A stretch of 64,000 bases of DNA from Micromonospora aurantiaca ATCC 27029 (lineage in GTDB: Bacteria; Actinomycetota; Actinomycetes; Mycobacteriales; Micromonosporaceae), in NCBI RefSeq assembly GCF_000145235.1, contig NC_014391.1, positions 6,219,501 through 6,283,500 of the forward strand, written 5' to 3'. The notes under the pieces were generated by a model. It did no database searches. It was not told the DNA's origin and worked only from the letters and a program-made list of their open reading frames with translations. This document shows positions 32,502 through 40,636 of the stretch, piece after piece. The position numbers and the translations under genes were made by a program. Positions within the stretch are counted from its first letter, which is position 1. The number at the start of each line of letters is the position of its first letter.

Positions 32502-32921
32502 ATGGGTTCCGCAGACGTTTCGCCACAGATGGCCTTCGCGCGCTTCGTACGACGGGCCATCGACGCCGCGCGCGAGGAGCGCGGCTGGACGGTGACCGAC
32601 CTCGCCACCCACACCGGCGTCGGCCGCTCCACTGTGTTCCGCTGGCTGGCCGGCGACTGGCAGGACTACCCCGAACTCGCGAAGGTCCGCGGCTTCTGCG
32701 CCGCCCTCGACCTGCCCGTGGCTGCGGCGTTCCGCGCGCTGGGCCTGCCCGACGCCGGGCCGTTGCCCCGCCGCCGGGGAGCCGAGGACGGCCCGGTGGA
32801 GGCCGACGTGCGCGTCATCCTGGATCGGCTCGCCGACCCGAACGTGCCCGCCGAGGAGAAGCACCACATCCGCGATCTGCTCCGCTACCTGGCCCGCCGC
32901 CCGGTCCGCCGGGCCGGCTGA
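32502..32921 (+). CDS. XRE-type helix-turn-helix transcriptional regulator
   Basis: A 139-residue DNA-binding protein. The HTH_3-like domain covers ~10-70: FARFVRRAIDAAREERGWTVTDLATHTGVGRSTVFRWLAGDWQDYPELAKVRGFCAALDLP. The C-terminus (VEADVRVILDRLADPNVPAEEKHHIRDLLRYLARR) is helical. The ATG at 32502 gives the compact form; a longer reading from 32457 would add a basic stretch without a clear ribosome site. Small XRE proteins of this layout are common in Micromonosporaceae and often have no known ligand. No operon partner is seen. Confidence 0.88.
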   Translation: MGSADVSPQMAFARFVRRAIDAAREERGWTVTDLATHTGVGRSTVFRWLAGDWQDYPELAKVRGFCAALDLPVAAAFRALGLPDAGPLPRRRGAEDGPVEADVRVILDRLADPNVPAEEKHHIRDLLRYLARRPVRRAG

Positions 32922-32943
32922 GCGCCGGGCGGGCGACGAGGGC

Positions 32944-34041
32944 TCAGGCCACGGTCAGCGTGAACTCGGCGGTCCGCACCACGCCGCCGACCTGGAAGTC
33001 CAGGAACATCCGGTAGCTACCCGGCCCCGGCGAGGTCAGCCAGAACGTCACGTCGTCGCCGTCGCGCACCGGCTCCGGGTGCACGTGCAGGTAACCGAGG
33101 TCGCCCTCGCGCAGCGCCACCAGGTGCCCGTACGCCCCGAGGTACGGCTCCAGCGCCGCCGCCGTGCCGTCCGCGCCGGTGACCCGGAACCGCAGCGGCA
33201 CCGACTTCCCCACCTCCGGCGTGCCCCCGTACCCGACGGTGAACCCGTCGACGGTGGCCGACGTCGCGGCGGCGGGCAGCGGCCGGGGCCGGTACGCGCC
33301 GGACGCGGTCAGGTCGGCGCCGAGCACCACGGCGACCTGGCGGCCGTCGTCGGCCACCGCGGTGAAGTCCGCGTACATCCGCCAGGGGCCCGCCTCCGGC
33401 GCCGTGATCGGCACCGACCAGGTGCCGTCGGCGGCCATCGTCGGGTGCAGGTGCCGGTAACCGCCGAGGTCACGCCGGACCATGATCACGTGCATCGGTT
33501 TGTCGTGCACGACGGCGAACCGGGTGACCGCCCGGCGCTGGTCGTCGCGGATCTGGAAGCGCAGCTCACCGGCGCGGCCCGCGACCAGCTCGGTCGACGG
33601 CACCAGCGTGTAGCCGGCCGAGGTGATCGACAGTCCGGTCGCGCCGTCGCCGCCGCCCTGGGTGACTGTTGCGCCGTCGTGCGTGTGCGCGCCGGTCCCG
33701 GGTGAGTGGGCGTGCGCGCCGCCGTCTGTGCCGCCCGTGGTGGCGGCCCCGCCGGCAGTCGTGGGCCGGGCCGGGTCGGCCGGCGCGTTCATCCGCCCGA
33801 GGCCGAAGCCGAGCAGGACGGCGAGCACCAGGCCGCCCACCACCAGGGCCAGCCGCAACGTCTCCCGGTCAACAGCGACGGGCCCGGCCGCCCCGGCCGA
33901 ACCACTCGCGCCGTCCCCGGCCAGCGCCGCGTCCCCGGCCAGAGCCGCACCCCCGGGCTGCGCCGCGGGAGCGCCGGAACCGGCCTCGGAGTCGTCGGGG
34001 ACGACGCCGGTGCCGGACGTGACGGACGACGACTCAGGCAC
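32944..34041 (-). CDS. Membrane-anchored exported protein with His-rich linker, encoded with copZ
   Basis: 365 residues from GTG 34041, which overlaps the copZ stop by 8 bp. Residues 1-57 are cytoplasmic, and a transmembrane helix follows (LRLALVVGGLVLAVLLGFGLG, ~60-80). A linker contains AHAHSPGTGAHTHDG, a likely metal-binding stretch. Two similar beta-sandwich units come next (ELRFQIRDDQRRAVTRFAVVHDKPMHVIMVRRDLGGYRHLHP; VPLRFRVTGADGTAAALEPYLGAYGHLVALREGDLGYLHVHP). Both end in HLHP/HVHP. The repeats resemble extracytoplasmic proteins often encoded with copper chaperones. A role in periplasmic-side copper handling is inference from the histidines and from copZ. Confidence 0.8.
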   Translation of the reverse strand: MPESSSVTSGTGVVPDDSEAGSGAPAAQPGGAALAGDAALAGDGASGSAGAAGPVAVDRETLRLALVVGGLVLAVLLGFGLGRMNAPADPARPTTAGGAATTGGTDGGAHAHSPGTGAHTHDGATVTQGGGDGATGLSITSAGYTLVPSTELVAGRAGELRFQIRDDQRRAVTRFAVVHDKPMHVIMVRRDLGGYRHLHPTMAADGTWSVPITAPEAGPWRMYADFTAVADDGRQVAVVLGADLTASGAYRPRPLPAAATSATVDGFTVGYGGTPEVGKSVPLRFRVTGADGTAAALEPYLGAYGHLVALREGDLGYLHVHPEPVRDGDDVTFWLTSPGPGSYRMFLDFQVGGVVRTAEFTLTVA

Positions 34042-34264
34042 CGCCGCCGACCAGCTCGTAACCCGCCTCGTCCACAGCGGCACGCACGGACTCGACGGGC
34101 AGCGGCGCCGCGCTGGTGACAGTGGCGGTGCCGCTCGTCAGATCGATCCGGACCTCGTCGACGCCGGGCAGCGCGGACAGCTCCTCGGTCACCGCCTTGA
34201 CGCAGTGTCCGCAGGTCATCCCGGTCACGGTGTACGTCTGGACGACGGGTCGCTGCTCGGTCAT
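34034..34264 (-). CDS. copZ: Copper chaperone CopZ-like heavy-metal-associated domain protein
   Basis: A 76-residue single HMA domain with YTVTGMTCGHCVKAVTEELSALPGV, whose CxxC (T-C-G-H-C) binds Cu(I), then VRIDLTSGTATVTS and AAVDEAGYELVG. ATG at 34264. It would carry copper to a P-type ATPase, but no such ATPase is in the window. Its 3' end overlaps the His-rich exported protein by 8 bp, so the two are coupled. A small dyad lies about 80 bp upstream. Confidence 0.92.
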   Translation of the reverse strand: MTEQRPVVQTYTVTGMTCGHCVKAVTEELSALPGVDEVRIDLTSGTATVTSAAPLPVESVRAAVDEAGYELVGGGA

Positions 34265-34342
34265 GACCCCACGGTACCGCCGCCCGGGTGCGGGCCCGAC
34301 GACGGTCCGCCGACGGTGGTGACGCTCGCATTCCGCCCGGCC

Positions 34343-34357
34343 CGGGAACTTTTCCCG
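34343..34357. promoter_or_regulatory. Small dyad upstream of copZ
   Basis: CGGGAA-CTT-TTCCCG, perfect 6-bp arms, in the gap between recQ and copZ, with a further GGGAACT copy just beyond. It does not match the CsoR consensus I know, so an operator role is only possible. Confidence 0.3.
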
Positions 34358-34429
34358 CAGGCCGGGAACTGCCGCGCCGACCGGCGGCACGCCACGCCGG
34401 GACTCCCGTCAGGCAGGCCGAGGGACGGG

Positions 34430-36547
34430 TCAGCCGGCCACCGCGAGCGCCAGCGGCAGCACGTCCGGCGCACCGGCCCGGCGCAGCAGCCGCGCCACCG
34501 TGCCCATCGTCCAGCCCGAGTCGACCAGGTCGTCCACCAGCAGCACCGGGCCGTCCAGCCCCGCCAGCGCACCGGCCAGCTCGTCCGGCAGGCGGAAGGC
34601 GTCGTGCAGCGCGCGTACCCGCTGGGCGCTGTTGCCGCGCGGCCCGCCGCCGCCAGGCCCGGCCGGGACGACCTGGCCGAGCAGCGGCAGCCGGCCCACG
34701 GCGGCGATCCGCTCGGCCAGCGAGCCGACCAGCAGCGGTCGCGTCCGGGAGCCGACCGCGACCACACCCGCCGGCCGCCGGGGCCACGGGTCGTCGCCGT
34801 GCGCCCACGCCTTCAGCACCTCGACCACAGCGGCCACCACGTCGTCGGGCACCGGGCCGTCCGGCGCCTCCGGCCCGACCAGCCCGCGCAGCCGCCCACC
34901 CCACCCCAGGTCGGACAGGCGGCCCACGGCCCGGCCGGGCAGCGCCTGCTCCGCCGGGGGGATGCGGCCCTTCAGGGGTACGCCGACCGACTCCAACCCG
35001 GTCGGCCAGAGCTTCTTCGGCGGGATCGGCACGCCGGGCCGCCCGAGGAACGTCTGCGCGGCGGTCAGCGCCTGGTCGGAGACAGCGGCGTCGAACAACG
35101 GGCCGGCGCAGTTGTCGCACCGCCCGCAGTCCTGCGCCCCCGTGTCGTCCAGCCCTTCCCGCAGGTAGCGCATCCGGCAGCCGGACGTCGAGGCGTACTC
35201 CCGCATGGCCCGCTGCTCGGCGGCGCGCGCGTCGGCGACGCGCCGCAACCGGGCCTCGTCGTAGAACCAGGGCTCACCGGTGGCGAGCCAGCCACCGCGC
35301 ACCCGGCGGACCGCGCCGTCCACGTCGAGCACCTTGAGCATCAGCTCCAGCCGGGCCCGGCGCAGGTCGACCACCGGTTCGAGGGCCTGGGTGGAGATCG
35401 GCCGTTCGGTGTCCAGCGCGGCGAGCACGGCGCGCACCTGCTCCTCGGGCGGGAAGGCGAGCGAGGCGAAGTACCGCCAGATCGCCGCGTCCTCCACGCC
35501 GGGCAGCAGCAGCACCTCGGCGTGCTCGACGGCCCGGCCGGCGCGGCCGACCTGCTGGTAGTAGGCGATCGGCGAGGGCGGCGCGCCCAGGTGCACGACG
35601 AAGCCCAGGTCGGGCTTGTCGAAGCCCATGCCGAGCGCGCTGGTGGCGACCAGCGCCTTGATCTTGTTGTCCAGCAGGTCCTGCTCGGCGGCCCGCCGGT
35701 CGGCGTCCTCGGCCTGCCCGGTGTAGGAGGCGACCGACCAGCCCCGGCCGCGCAGGAAGTCGGCCGTCTCGGTGGCCGCCGCGACGGTGAGCGTGTAGAC
35801 GATCCCCGAGCCGGGGAGCCGGTCCAGGTGGTCGGCCAGCCAGGCCAGGCGGTGGGCCGGGCTCGGCAGATCGAGTACGCCGAGGCGCAGCGACTCGCGG
35901 TCCAGGGTGCCCCGCAGCACCAGGGCGTCACCGAGCTGCTCGGCCACGTCCTGGGTGACCCGGGCGTTGGCGGTGGCGGTGGTGGCGAGCACCGGCGTGC
36001 GCTCGGGCAGGTTGGCCAGGAACGTGCGCAGCCGCCGGTAGTCGGGCCGGAAGTCGTGCCCCCAGTCGGAGACGCAGTGCGCCTCGTCCACCACGAGCAG
36101 CCCGGTGGTGGCTGCGAGCTTCGGCAGCACGCCGTCGCGGAAGTCCGGGTTGTTCAGGCGTTCCGGGCTGATCAGCAGTACGTCGACGGCGCCGGCGTGG
36201 ATCTCGGCGGTGATCTCGTCCCACTCGTCCAGGTTCGCCGAGTTGATGGTGCGCGCCCGGATGCCGGCGCGGGCGGCGGACTCGACCTGGTTGCGCATCA
36301 GCGCCAGCAGCGGCGAGACGATCACGGTCGGCCCGTGCTGATTCCCCTCACGCAGCAGCGCGGTCGCCACGAAGTAGACGGCCGACTTGCCCCAGCCGGT
36401 GCGCTGCACGCAGAGCACCCGCCGCCGGTCGACCACGAGCGCCTCGATGGCCCGCCACTGGTCCTCGCGCAGCCGGGCGTGGTCACCCGCCAGCCGCCGC
36501 AGCACCGCCTCGGCACGCTCCCGGACGGCCATCCGATCCTGGCTCAT
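34430..36547 (-). CDS. recQ: RecQ-family DNA helicase fused to a C-terminal phosphoribosyltransferase-like domain
   Basis: A 705-residue ATP-dependent 3'-5' helicase. Walker A TGWGKS is at 50-55, DEAH in LLVVDEAHCVSDWGHDFRPDYRRL at ~150-172, TTATAN at ~189-194, and motif VI QQVGRAGR at 331-338. A RecQ-type zinc site is formed by C457 and C474, C477, C480 (CGRCDNC). There is no HRDC domain. From ~590 the chain reads VVAVGSRTRPLLVGSLAERIA and ends with VLLVDDLVDSGWTMGTVARLL (668-687). This is a PRPP-loop signature as in ComF/orotate-type phosphoribosyltransferases. The ATG overlaps the stop of the upstream SARP gene (ATGA). The helicase-zinc-PRTase order mimics ComFA plus ComFC. Confidence 0.93.
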   Translation of the reverse strand: MSQDRMAVRERAEAVLRRLAGDHARLREDQWRAIEALVVDRRRVLCVQRTGWGKSAVYFVATALLREGNQHGPTVIVSPLLALMRNQVESAARAGIRARTINSANLDEWDEITAEIHAGAVDVLLISPERLNNPDFRDGVLPKLAATTGLLVVDEAHCVSDWGHDFRPDYRRLRTFLANLPERTPVLATTATANARVTQDVAEQLGDALVLRGTLDRESLRLGVLDLPSPAHRLAWLADHLDRLPGSGIVYTLTVAAATETADFLRGRGWSVASYTGQAEDADRRAAEQDLLDNKIKALVATSALGMGFDKPDLGFVVHLGAPPSPIAYYQQVGRAGRAVEHAEVLLLPGVEDAAIWRYFASLAFPPEEQVRAVLAALDTERPISTQALEPVVDLRRARLELMLKVLDVDGAVRRVRGGWLATGEPWFYDEARLRRVADARAAEQRAMREYASTSGCRMRYLREGLDDTGAQDCGRCDNCAGPLFDAAVSDQALTAAQTFLGRPGVPIPPKKLWPTGLESVGVPLKGRIPPAEQALPGRAVGRLSDLGWGGRLRGLVGPEAPDGPVPDDVVAAVVEVLKAWAHGDDPWPRRPAGVVAVGSRTRPLLVGSLAERIAAVGRLPLLGQVVPAGPGGGGPRGNSAQRVRALHDAFRLPDELAGALAGLDGPVLLVDDLVDSGWTMGTVARLLRRAGAPDVLPLALAVAG

Positions 36548-38400
36548 CCGGCATTTCTACCAGGGGCCACCGACGTCACCGGCGGACCGGGCGGCGACGT
36601 GGGCGGCGGTACGGGTGTCGGTGCGGGCGGCAGGAAGATCAGCAGCTCGCGCAACGAGTCCGTCGCCGCCGCCGGCAGCAGGCACCGCGAGGCCAGCTCC
36701 TCCATCGACGTGTACGGGCCGCGCATCCGCCGGTCGACCACCACATGCTGCGCCTGCGACCGGGTCAGTCCCGGCAGCCCGCTGATCACGTGGTCCGGCA
36801 CCGAGTTGACGTCCACCAGTCCGCCGTCGTCGTACGCCCGGGGCAGGTCGGGGCGGCCGATGCGCAGGTCCTCCCGCGCCGACGGGTACTGGTAGAGCAG
36901 GTAGCGGGCGTACTCCCGGCGCAGCCGGTTGCGGTCGGCGTACGGCCGGCCACGCCAGAGCCCGCGCAGCCAGGCGAGCAGCCGGCCGTTGAGCAGCACC
37001 ACGTGCGGGACGCCCGAGATCCAGGTGGTCAGCCAGATCAGGATCATGGCGCCCTCGGGTCCGCTGACCTCCTCCGTCTCGCTGCCGCCGACGACCACCA
37101 CGAATGTCACGGCGACGGTCAGGTAGCAGACCGCGGCGAGGATGCTGCCCCAGCCCCGCCGCCAGATCCCGTAGAGCAGCACTACCAGCCAGGTGAGCAT
37201 GCCGAACGAGAGCAGGGCGATGAACGCGCCGCCCACAGTCGCGACGACGCTCAACCACCCGGGCACTCCGGCCGGACGCCGGGACGGCGGCACGGCACCG
37301 AACAGCGGCGCGACCGGTGGCGCGACCCAGGCCGGCAGGCCCGTCGGCGACTCACCCGGGCCGGCCGGTGGCGGCGGGAACGGGCTGCCCGGCTGCGCCG
37401 AGACGGTGAACTGCACCGGAACGGTGAGTTGAGCCGAGACCGTGGGCTGGGGCGGAGCTGTGGGTTGGGCCGGAGCGGCGGGCTGGGGCGGCGCCGTGAG
37501 CGGAAGCGGGCTCTCGGCCGGGCTCATGGGCAGCGGCCGGGCCGGTTCCTCGGCGGGGGCCGGAGACGGCTCCGGGCCGCCGACCGCCCACCTGTCGCCG
37601 GGTCCGGCCGGACGACGCGGCGCCTGCGCGAGGAGATCCGGGTCGGCGCGCAGAATCCGCCGGTGCAGATCCTGGAGCGCCCCGCCCGGCTCGATGCCGT
37701 ACTCGTCGCGGAGCAGCCCGGCGTAGTCACGGTAGGCGGCCAGCGCCTCGGCCTGCCGTCCGCTGCGGTGCAGCGCCAGCATGAGCTGGTGACGCAGCCG
37801 TTCCCGGACCGGGAACTCGGCGACCAGCTCGACCAGCCGGCCGACCAGCTCGCCGTGCCGGCCGTCGGCCAGCTCCAGTTCGGTACGCGTCTCCAGCGCG
37901 ACCGCCCGCATCTCCACGAGGCGGTGCCGGGCCGTCTCGAAGTACGCGCCGCCGAACCCGGTGAACGGCTCCCCCTGCCACAGCTCCAGCGCGGCGCTCA
38001 CCTCGGTCAGCGCCTCCGCCGTACGCCCGGCCGTCTGTGCCGCCCGCGCACGCCGCACGCCGCGCTCGAAGCGCGCCACGTCCACCGCCTCGGGCGGCAC
38101 GCGCAGCAGGTAGCCCGCGTCGGTGAGGGTGAGCACCCGGGCCGGCGTACGCGGCGACCGGTCGGGTTCCAGCATCCGGCGCAGACCGGCCACGTGCTTC
38201 TGCACCACGTTGAGGCCGTTCACCGGCGCCTCGTCCGGCCAGACCGCCTCGACGATCTGCCCGGTCGGCACGGGACGGCCCGCGGCGAGCAGCAGCACGG
38301 CCAGCACGGCCCGCTGCTTGGCCGGGCCGAGATCGAGTGGTCGGCCGGCGTACCAGGCCCGCTGCGGGCCGAGGAGTTCGAAGCGCAGCGCCTCTGACAT
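36544..38400 (-). CDS. SARP-type regulator fused to membrane segments and a ComEA-like helix-hairpin-helix
   Basis: 618 residues. The OmpR-like DNA-binding domain is at ~5-100 (LRFELLGPQRAWYAGRPLDLG, NVVQKHVAGLRRML) and the bacterial transcriptional-activation domain at ~105-255 (VDVARFERGVRRARAAQ, YGIEPGGALQDLHRRIL). A Pro-rich linker (260-380) follows. Hydrophobic segments lie at about 381-411, 417-438 and 450-470. A helix-hairpin-helix (527-572: LVDVNSVPDHVISGLPGLTRSQAQHVVVDRR...YTSMEELASR) resembles ComEA/T2SK. A membrane-tethered SARP is rare, and fusion to HhH rarer. It is the first gene of an ATGA-coupled pair with recQ. Confidence 0.9.
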   Translation of the reverse strand: MSEALRFELLGPQRAWYAGRPLDLGPAKQRAVLAVLLLAAGRPVPTGQIVEAVWPDEAPVNGLNVVQKHVAGLRRMLEPDRSPRTPARVLTLTDAGYLLRVPPEAVDVARFERGVRRARAAQTAGRTAEALTEVSAALELWQGEPFTGFGGAYFETARHRLVEMRAVALETRTELELADGRHGELVGRLVELVAEFPVRERLRHQLMLALHRSGRQAEALAAYRDYAGLLRDEYGIEPGGALQDLHRRILRADPDLLAQAPRRPAGPGDRWAVGGPEPSPAPAEEPARPLPMSPAESPLPLTAPPQPAAPAQPTAPPQPTVSAQLTVPVQFTVSAQPGSPFPPPPAGPGESPTGLPAWVAPPVAPLFGAVPPSRRPAGVPGWLSVVATVGGAFIALLSFGMLTWLVVLLYGIWRRGWGSILAAVCYLTVAVTFVVVVGGSETEEVSGPEGAMILIWLTTWISGVPHVVLLNGRLLAWLRGLWRGRPYADRNRLRREYARYLLYQYPSAREDLRIGRPDLPRAYDDGGLVDVNSVPDHVISGLPGLTRSQAQHVVVDRRMRGPYTSMEELASRCLLPAAATDSLRELLIFLPPAPTPVPPPTSPPGPPVTSVAPGRNAG

Positions 38401-38541
38401 GCGAGTTTCCGCCCCCGTACCGACTGCCCCCGCCCACCGTGGCCGACGGCAGTCGGACGGCAGCATAACGGCAGCGGGAACGCCGTGACGGCTGGCGATA
38501 CTTCCCCGGCAACAATCACCTGGGAAAGCGAGTCGAACACC

Positions 38542-39366
38542 ATGACGCAGCGAATCGGTTCCGCCGCGAGCCTCCGGCGGATCGCGGCTCTCGCGACGGC
38601 CGTGCTGGCCACCACCGTCCTGTCCGCGGGGTGCGGAACCGGCGACGCCTCCGAGGGCACCGGAGCGGCGCCCAGCCCGTCGGCCGACCCGAAGGCCGCG
38701 CTGCTGGCCGCCGTGCCGGACGAGAAGGACCCGGCCTTCCGGTTCTCCACCATCGAGGGCGCGGAGAAGTTCGACGGGGTGGTCGACCCGGCGGCGCAGG
38801 GCCTCGAGTTGTCCATGTCGGAGAAGATCAAGGACCCGGAGTTCACCATGGCGATGACCTTCCGGGTGATCGAGGAGGACATCTGGGTCCGGGTCAAGCT
38901 CACCGGCATCCCCGGTCTGCACGACATCATGAAGCTGCCGAAGCGCTGGATGCTCCTGGACCGCACCAAGCTCGACGACGCCTCCGACGTGCCGGTCTAC
39001 CAGAACGCCGACCCGGCCAACACGGCCGCGGTGATCCGGACCGCGGAGACGGTCGAGGACCGGGGCAACGGCACGTACGGCGGGTTCGCCGACCTGACCG
39101 CGAACGCCGACATCCGCGAGAACTTCAGCACCGTGGACGTGGACGCGCTCGGTGATGCGGCGAAGAAGGTGCCGTTCACGGCTGTGGTCGGGCCGGACGG
39201 GAACCTCACGTCGCTGACCCTGGACGTGCCCGCCGCGGGCAAGAAGAAGGCAATGAAGCTGGTCGCCAAGTACTACGACTTCGGCAAGGCGCCGAAGCTC
39301 AGCGCACCGACCGGCGCGCAGGTGCAGAAGGCGCCGGCGTCGGCGTACGAGATGCTCAACGGCTGA
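38542..39366 (+). CDS. Lipoprotein, LppX/LprG-like family
   Basis: A 274-residue exported lipoprotein. The signal peptide (RIAALATAVLATTVLSAGC) ends in a clear lipobox LSAGC, with the acylated Cys near residue 31. The mature part has a Ser/Gly/Pro linker then an alpha/beta fold: FRFSTIEGAEKFDGVVDPAAQGLELSMSEKI, MAMTFRVIEEDIWVRVKL, and VPFTAVVGPDGNLTSLTLDVPA, as in mycobacterial-type lipid-binding lipoproteins. The ligand is unknown. ATG at 38542. Divergent from the SARP-recQ operon with 141 bp between them, so the promoters face away from each other. Confidence 0.85.
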   Translation: MTQRIGSAASLRRIAALATAVLATTVLSAGCGTGDASEGTGAAPSPSADPKAALLAAVPDEKDPAFRFSTIEGAEKFDGVVDPAAQGLELSMSEKIKDPEFTMAMTFRVIEEDIWVRVKLTGIPGLHDIMKLPKRWMLLDRTKLDDASDVPVYQNADPANTAAVIRTAETVEDRGNGTYGGFADLTANADIRENFSTVDVDALGDAAKKVPFTAVVGPDGNLTSLTLDVPAAGKKKAMKLVAKYYDFGKAPKLSAPTGAQVQKAPASAYEMLNG

Positions 39367-39383
39367 CCACGACGGACGTGCGA

Positions 39384-39415
39384 GGGGCGGTGGCCACACG
39401 GGGGGCCGCCGCCCC
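39384..39415 (+). terminator. Hairpin after lipoprotein gene
   Basis: Arms GGGGCGGTGGCC and GGCCGCCGCCCC pair with one G-U, 18 bases beyond the stop, ahead of the family A repeat. Confidence 0.65.
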
Positions 39416-39443
39416 TTCCGCGTGTCAGCGGCCGAGCACGTCG

Positions 39444-39515
39444 CCCCGGTCGATCATGAAGTTGGCGCGGGCCGGACACGGCGTGTCGTGCCGTCAACTT
39501 CATGATCGACCGGGG
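39444..39515. repeat. Intergenic inverted repeat, family A (copy 3)
   Basis: Perfect 21-bp arms (39444-39464 and 39495-39515) whose core CGATCATGAAGTTG is identical to copy 2. It lies between the convergent lipoprotein and livM genes. The longer arms here include flanking CCCCGGT/ACCGGGG. Confidence 0.82.
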
Positions 39516-39526
39516 CGGGGCGGGGG

Positions 39527-40636
39527 TCAGCGGGAGCGGCGGAGGGCGGTCAGGAGGGGGGTTACGCGGGAGCGCAGGCTGGCCAGGCCGCCGGGGAAGA
39601 AGTAGACGGCCAGGATGAACACGGTGCCCAGGACGAACAGGGGCTGGCTCAGCGGGTGGCTGAGGAACGCGGGCAGGCTGTTCACCGCGTCGCTGCTGCC
39701 GAACGCGGTGAGCCGGTGGTCGAGGTACATGTAGAGGACGCCGCCCAGCACCGGCCCCCACCGCGTACCGGGGCCGCCGAGCACCACCATGACCAGCAGC
39801 GACAGCGTCAGCTCCGACGAGGTGATGTGCGGGCTGGCGCCGCCGACGATCAGCACGTAGACCACACCGCCGGCCGACGCGAGACCGCCGGCCAGCGTGA
39901 ACGCGACGAGCTTGAACCGGTACGGGTCGAGCCCCAGCACCCCGATCCGCCGCTCGTCGTCGCGCAGCCCGGCGAGCACCCGCCCGGTCGGCGAGGCGCT
40001 GACCCGGTGCACCACGAGGACCACGATGGCCAGGTACGCCAGCGCCAGCCAGTACAGGTTCACCGTGTTGGTGACGCCCACCAGCGCCGACGGCAGCCCG
40101 GAGACGTCCAGCGGCAAACCCTCTTCGCCGCCGGTGAGACCGCCGAAGTCGCGGGCCACCAGGATCGCCCCGACCTGCGCGAACGCCAGCGTCACCATGG
40201 CGAACGCGATGCCCACCGTGCGCAGGGCCACCGCGCCGAGCAGCGCGGCGAGCGTCGTCCCGCCGATCACCGTGAGCACGGCGGCCTGCCACAGCGGCAG
40301 CCCGGCCTTGGTGACCAGGATGTCGGTGCCGTACACGCCGGCGGCGAAGTAGAGGGCGTGGCCGAAGGAGAGCATGCCGGTACGCCCGAACAGCAGGTCG
40401 TACCCGGCCGCGAGCCCGCCGAACACCAGGCAGATGGCGAGCAGTTGCAGCGTGCCGGGCGAGTTCAGCGGCCCCTCGAAGATCCCCGGCAGGTGCAGTG
40501 TGGAGTACGGCAGGACCGCCGCCACCACCAGCGCCACGAGCGGCAGGTACGGGCGCAGTCCGTGCCAGCGGGAACGCCCGGGGGTCAGTTCGTCGGGCAC
40601 CTGCGCCGGAGGCGCGTCGACCACCGAGTTGGTCAT
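39527..40636 (-). CDS. livM: ABC transporter permease, branched-chain amino acid type (LivM)
   Basis: A 369-residue inner-membrane permease. After a ~30-residue polar N-terminus come about ten hydrophobic segments. Family signatures are AICLVFGGLAAGYDLLFGRTGMLSFGHALYFAAGVY and the EAA-like loop GLRDDERRIGVLGLDPYRFKLVAFTLAGGLASAGGVVYVLIVG. ATG overlaps the livH stop (ATGA). It is the last gene of a five-gene importer operon and pairs with LivH in the membrane. Substrate specificity (branched-chain amino acids, or amides/urea) cannot be told from the permeases. Confidence 0.93.
   Translation of the reverse strand: MTNSVVDAPPAQVPDELTPGRSRWHGLRPYLPLVALVVAAVLPYSTLHLPGIFEGPLNSPGTLQLLAICLVFGGLAAGYDLLFGRTGMLSFGHALYFAAGVYGTDILVTKAGLPLWQAAVLTVIGGTTLAALLGAVALRTVGIAFAMVTLAFAQVGAILVARDFGGLTGGEEGLPLDVSGLPSALVGVTNTVNLYWLALAYLAIVVLVVHRVSASPTGRVLAGLRDDERRIGVLGLDPYRFKLVAFTLAGGLASAGGVVYVLIVGGASPHITSSELTLSLLVMVVLGGPGTRWGPVLGGVLYMYLDHRLTAFGSSDAVNSLPAFLSHPLSQPLFVLGTVFILAVYFFPGGLASLRSRVTPLLTALRRSR

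Noticed and set aside
38401..39399. N-terminal extension of the SARP protein by ~330 residues over the lipoprotein gene
   Set aside because: It is antisense to a lipoprotein with a clear lipobox. The SARP domain begins properly at ATG 38400.
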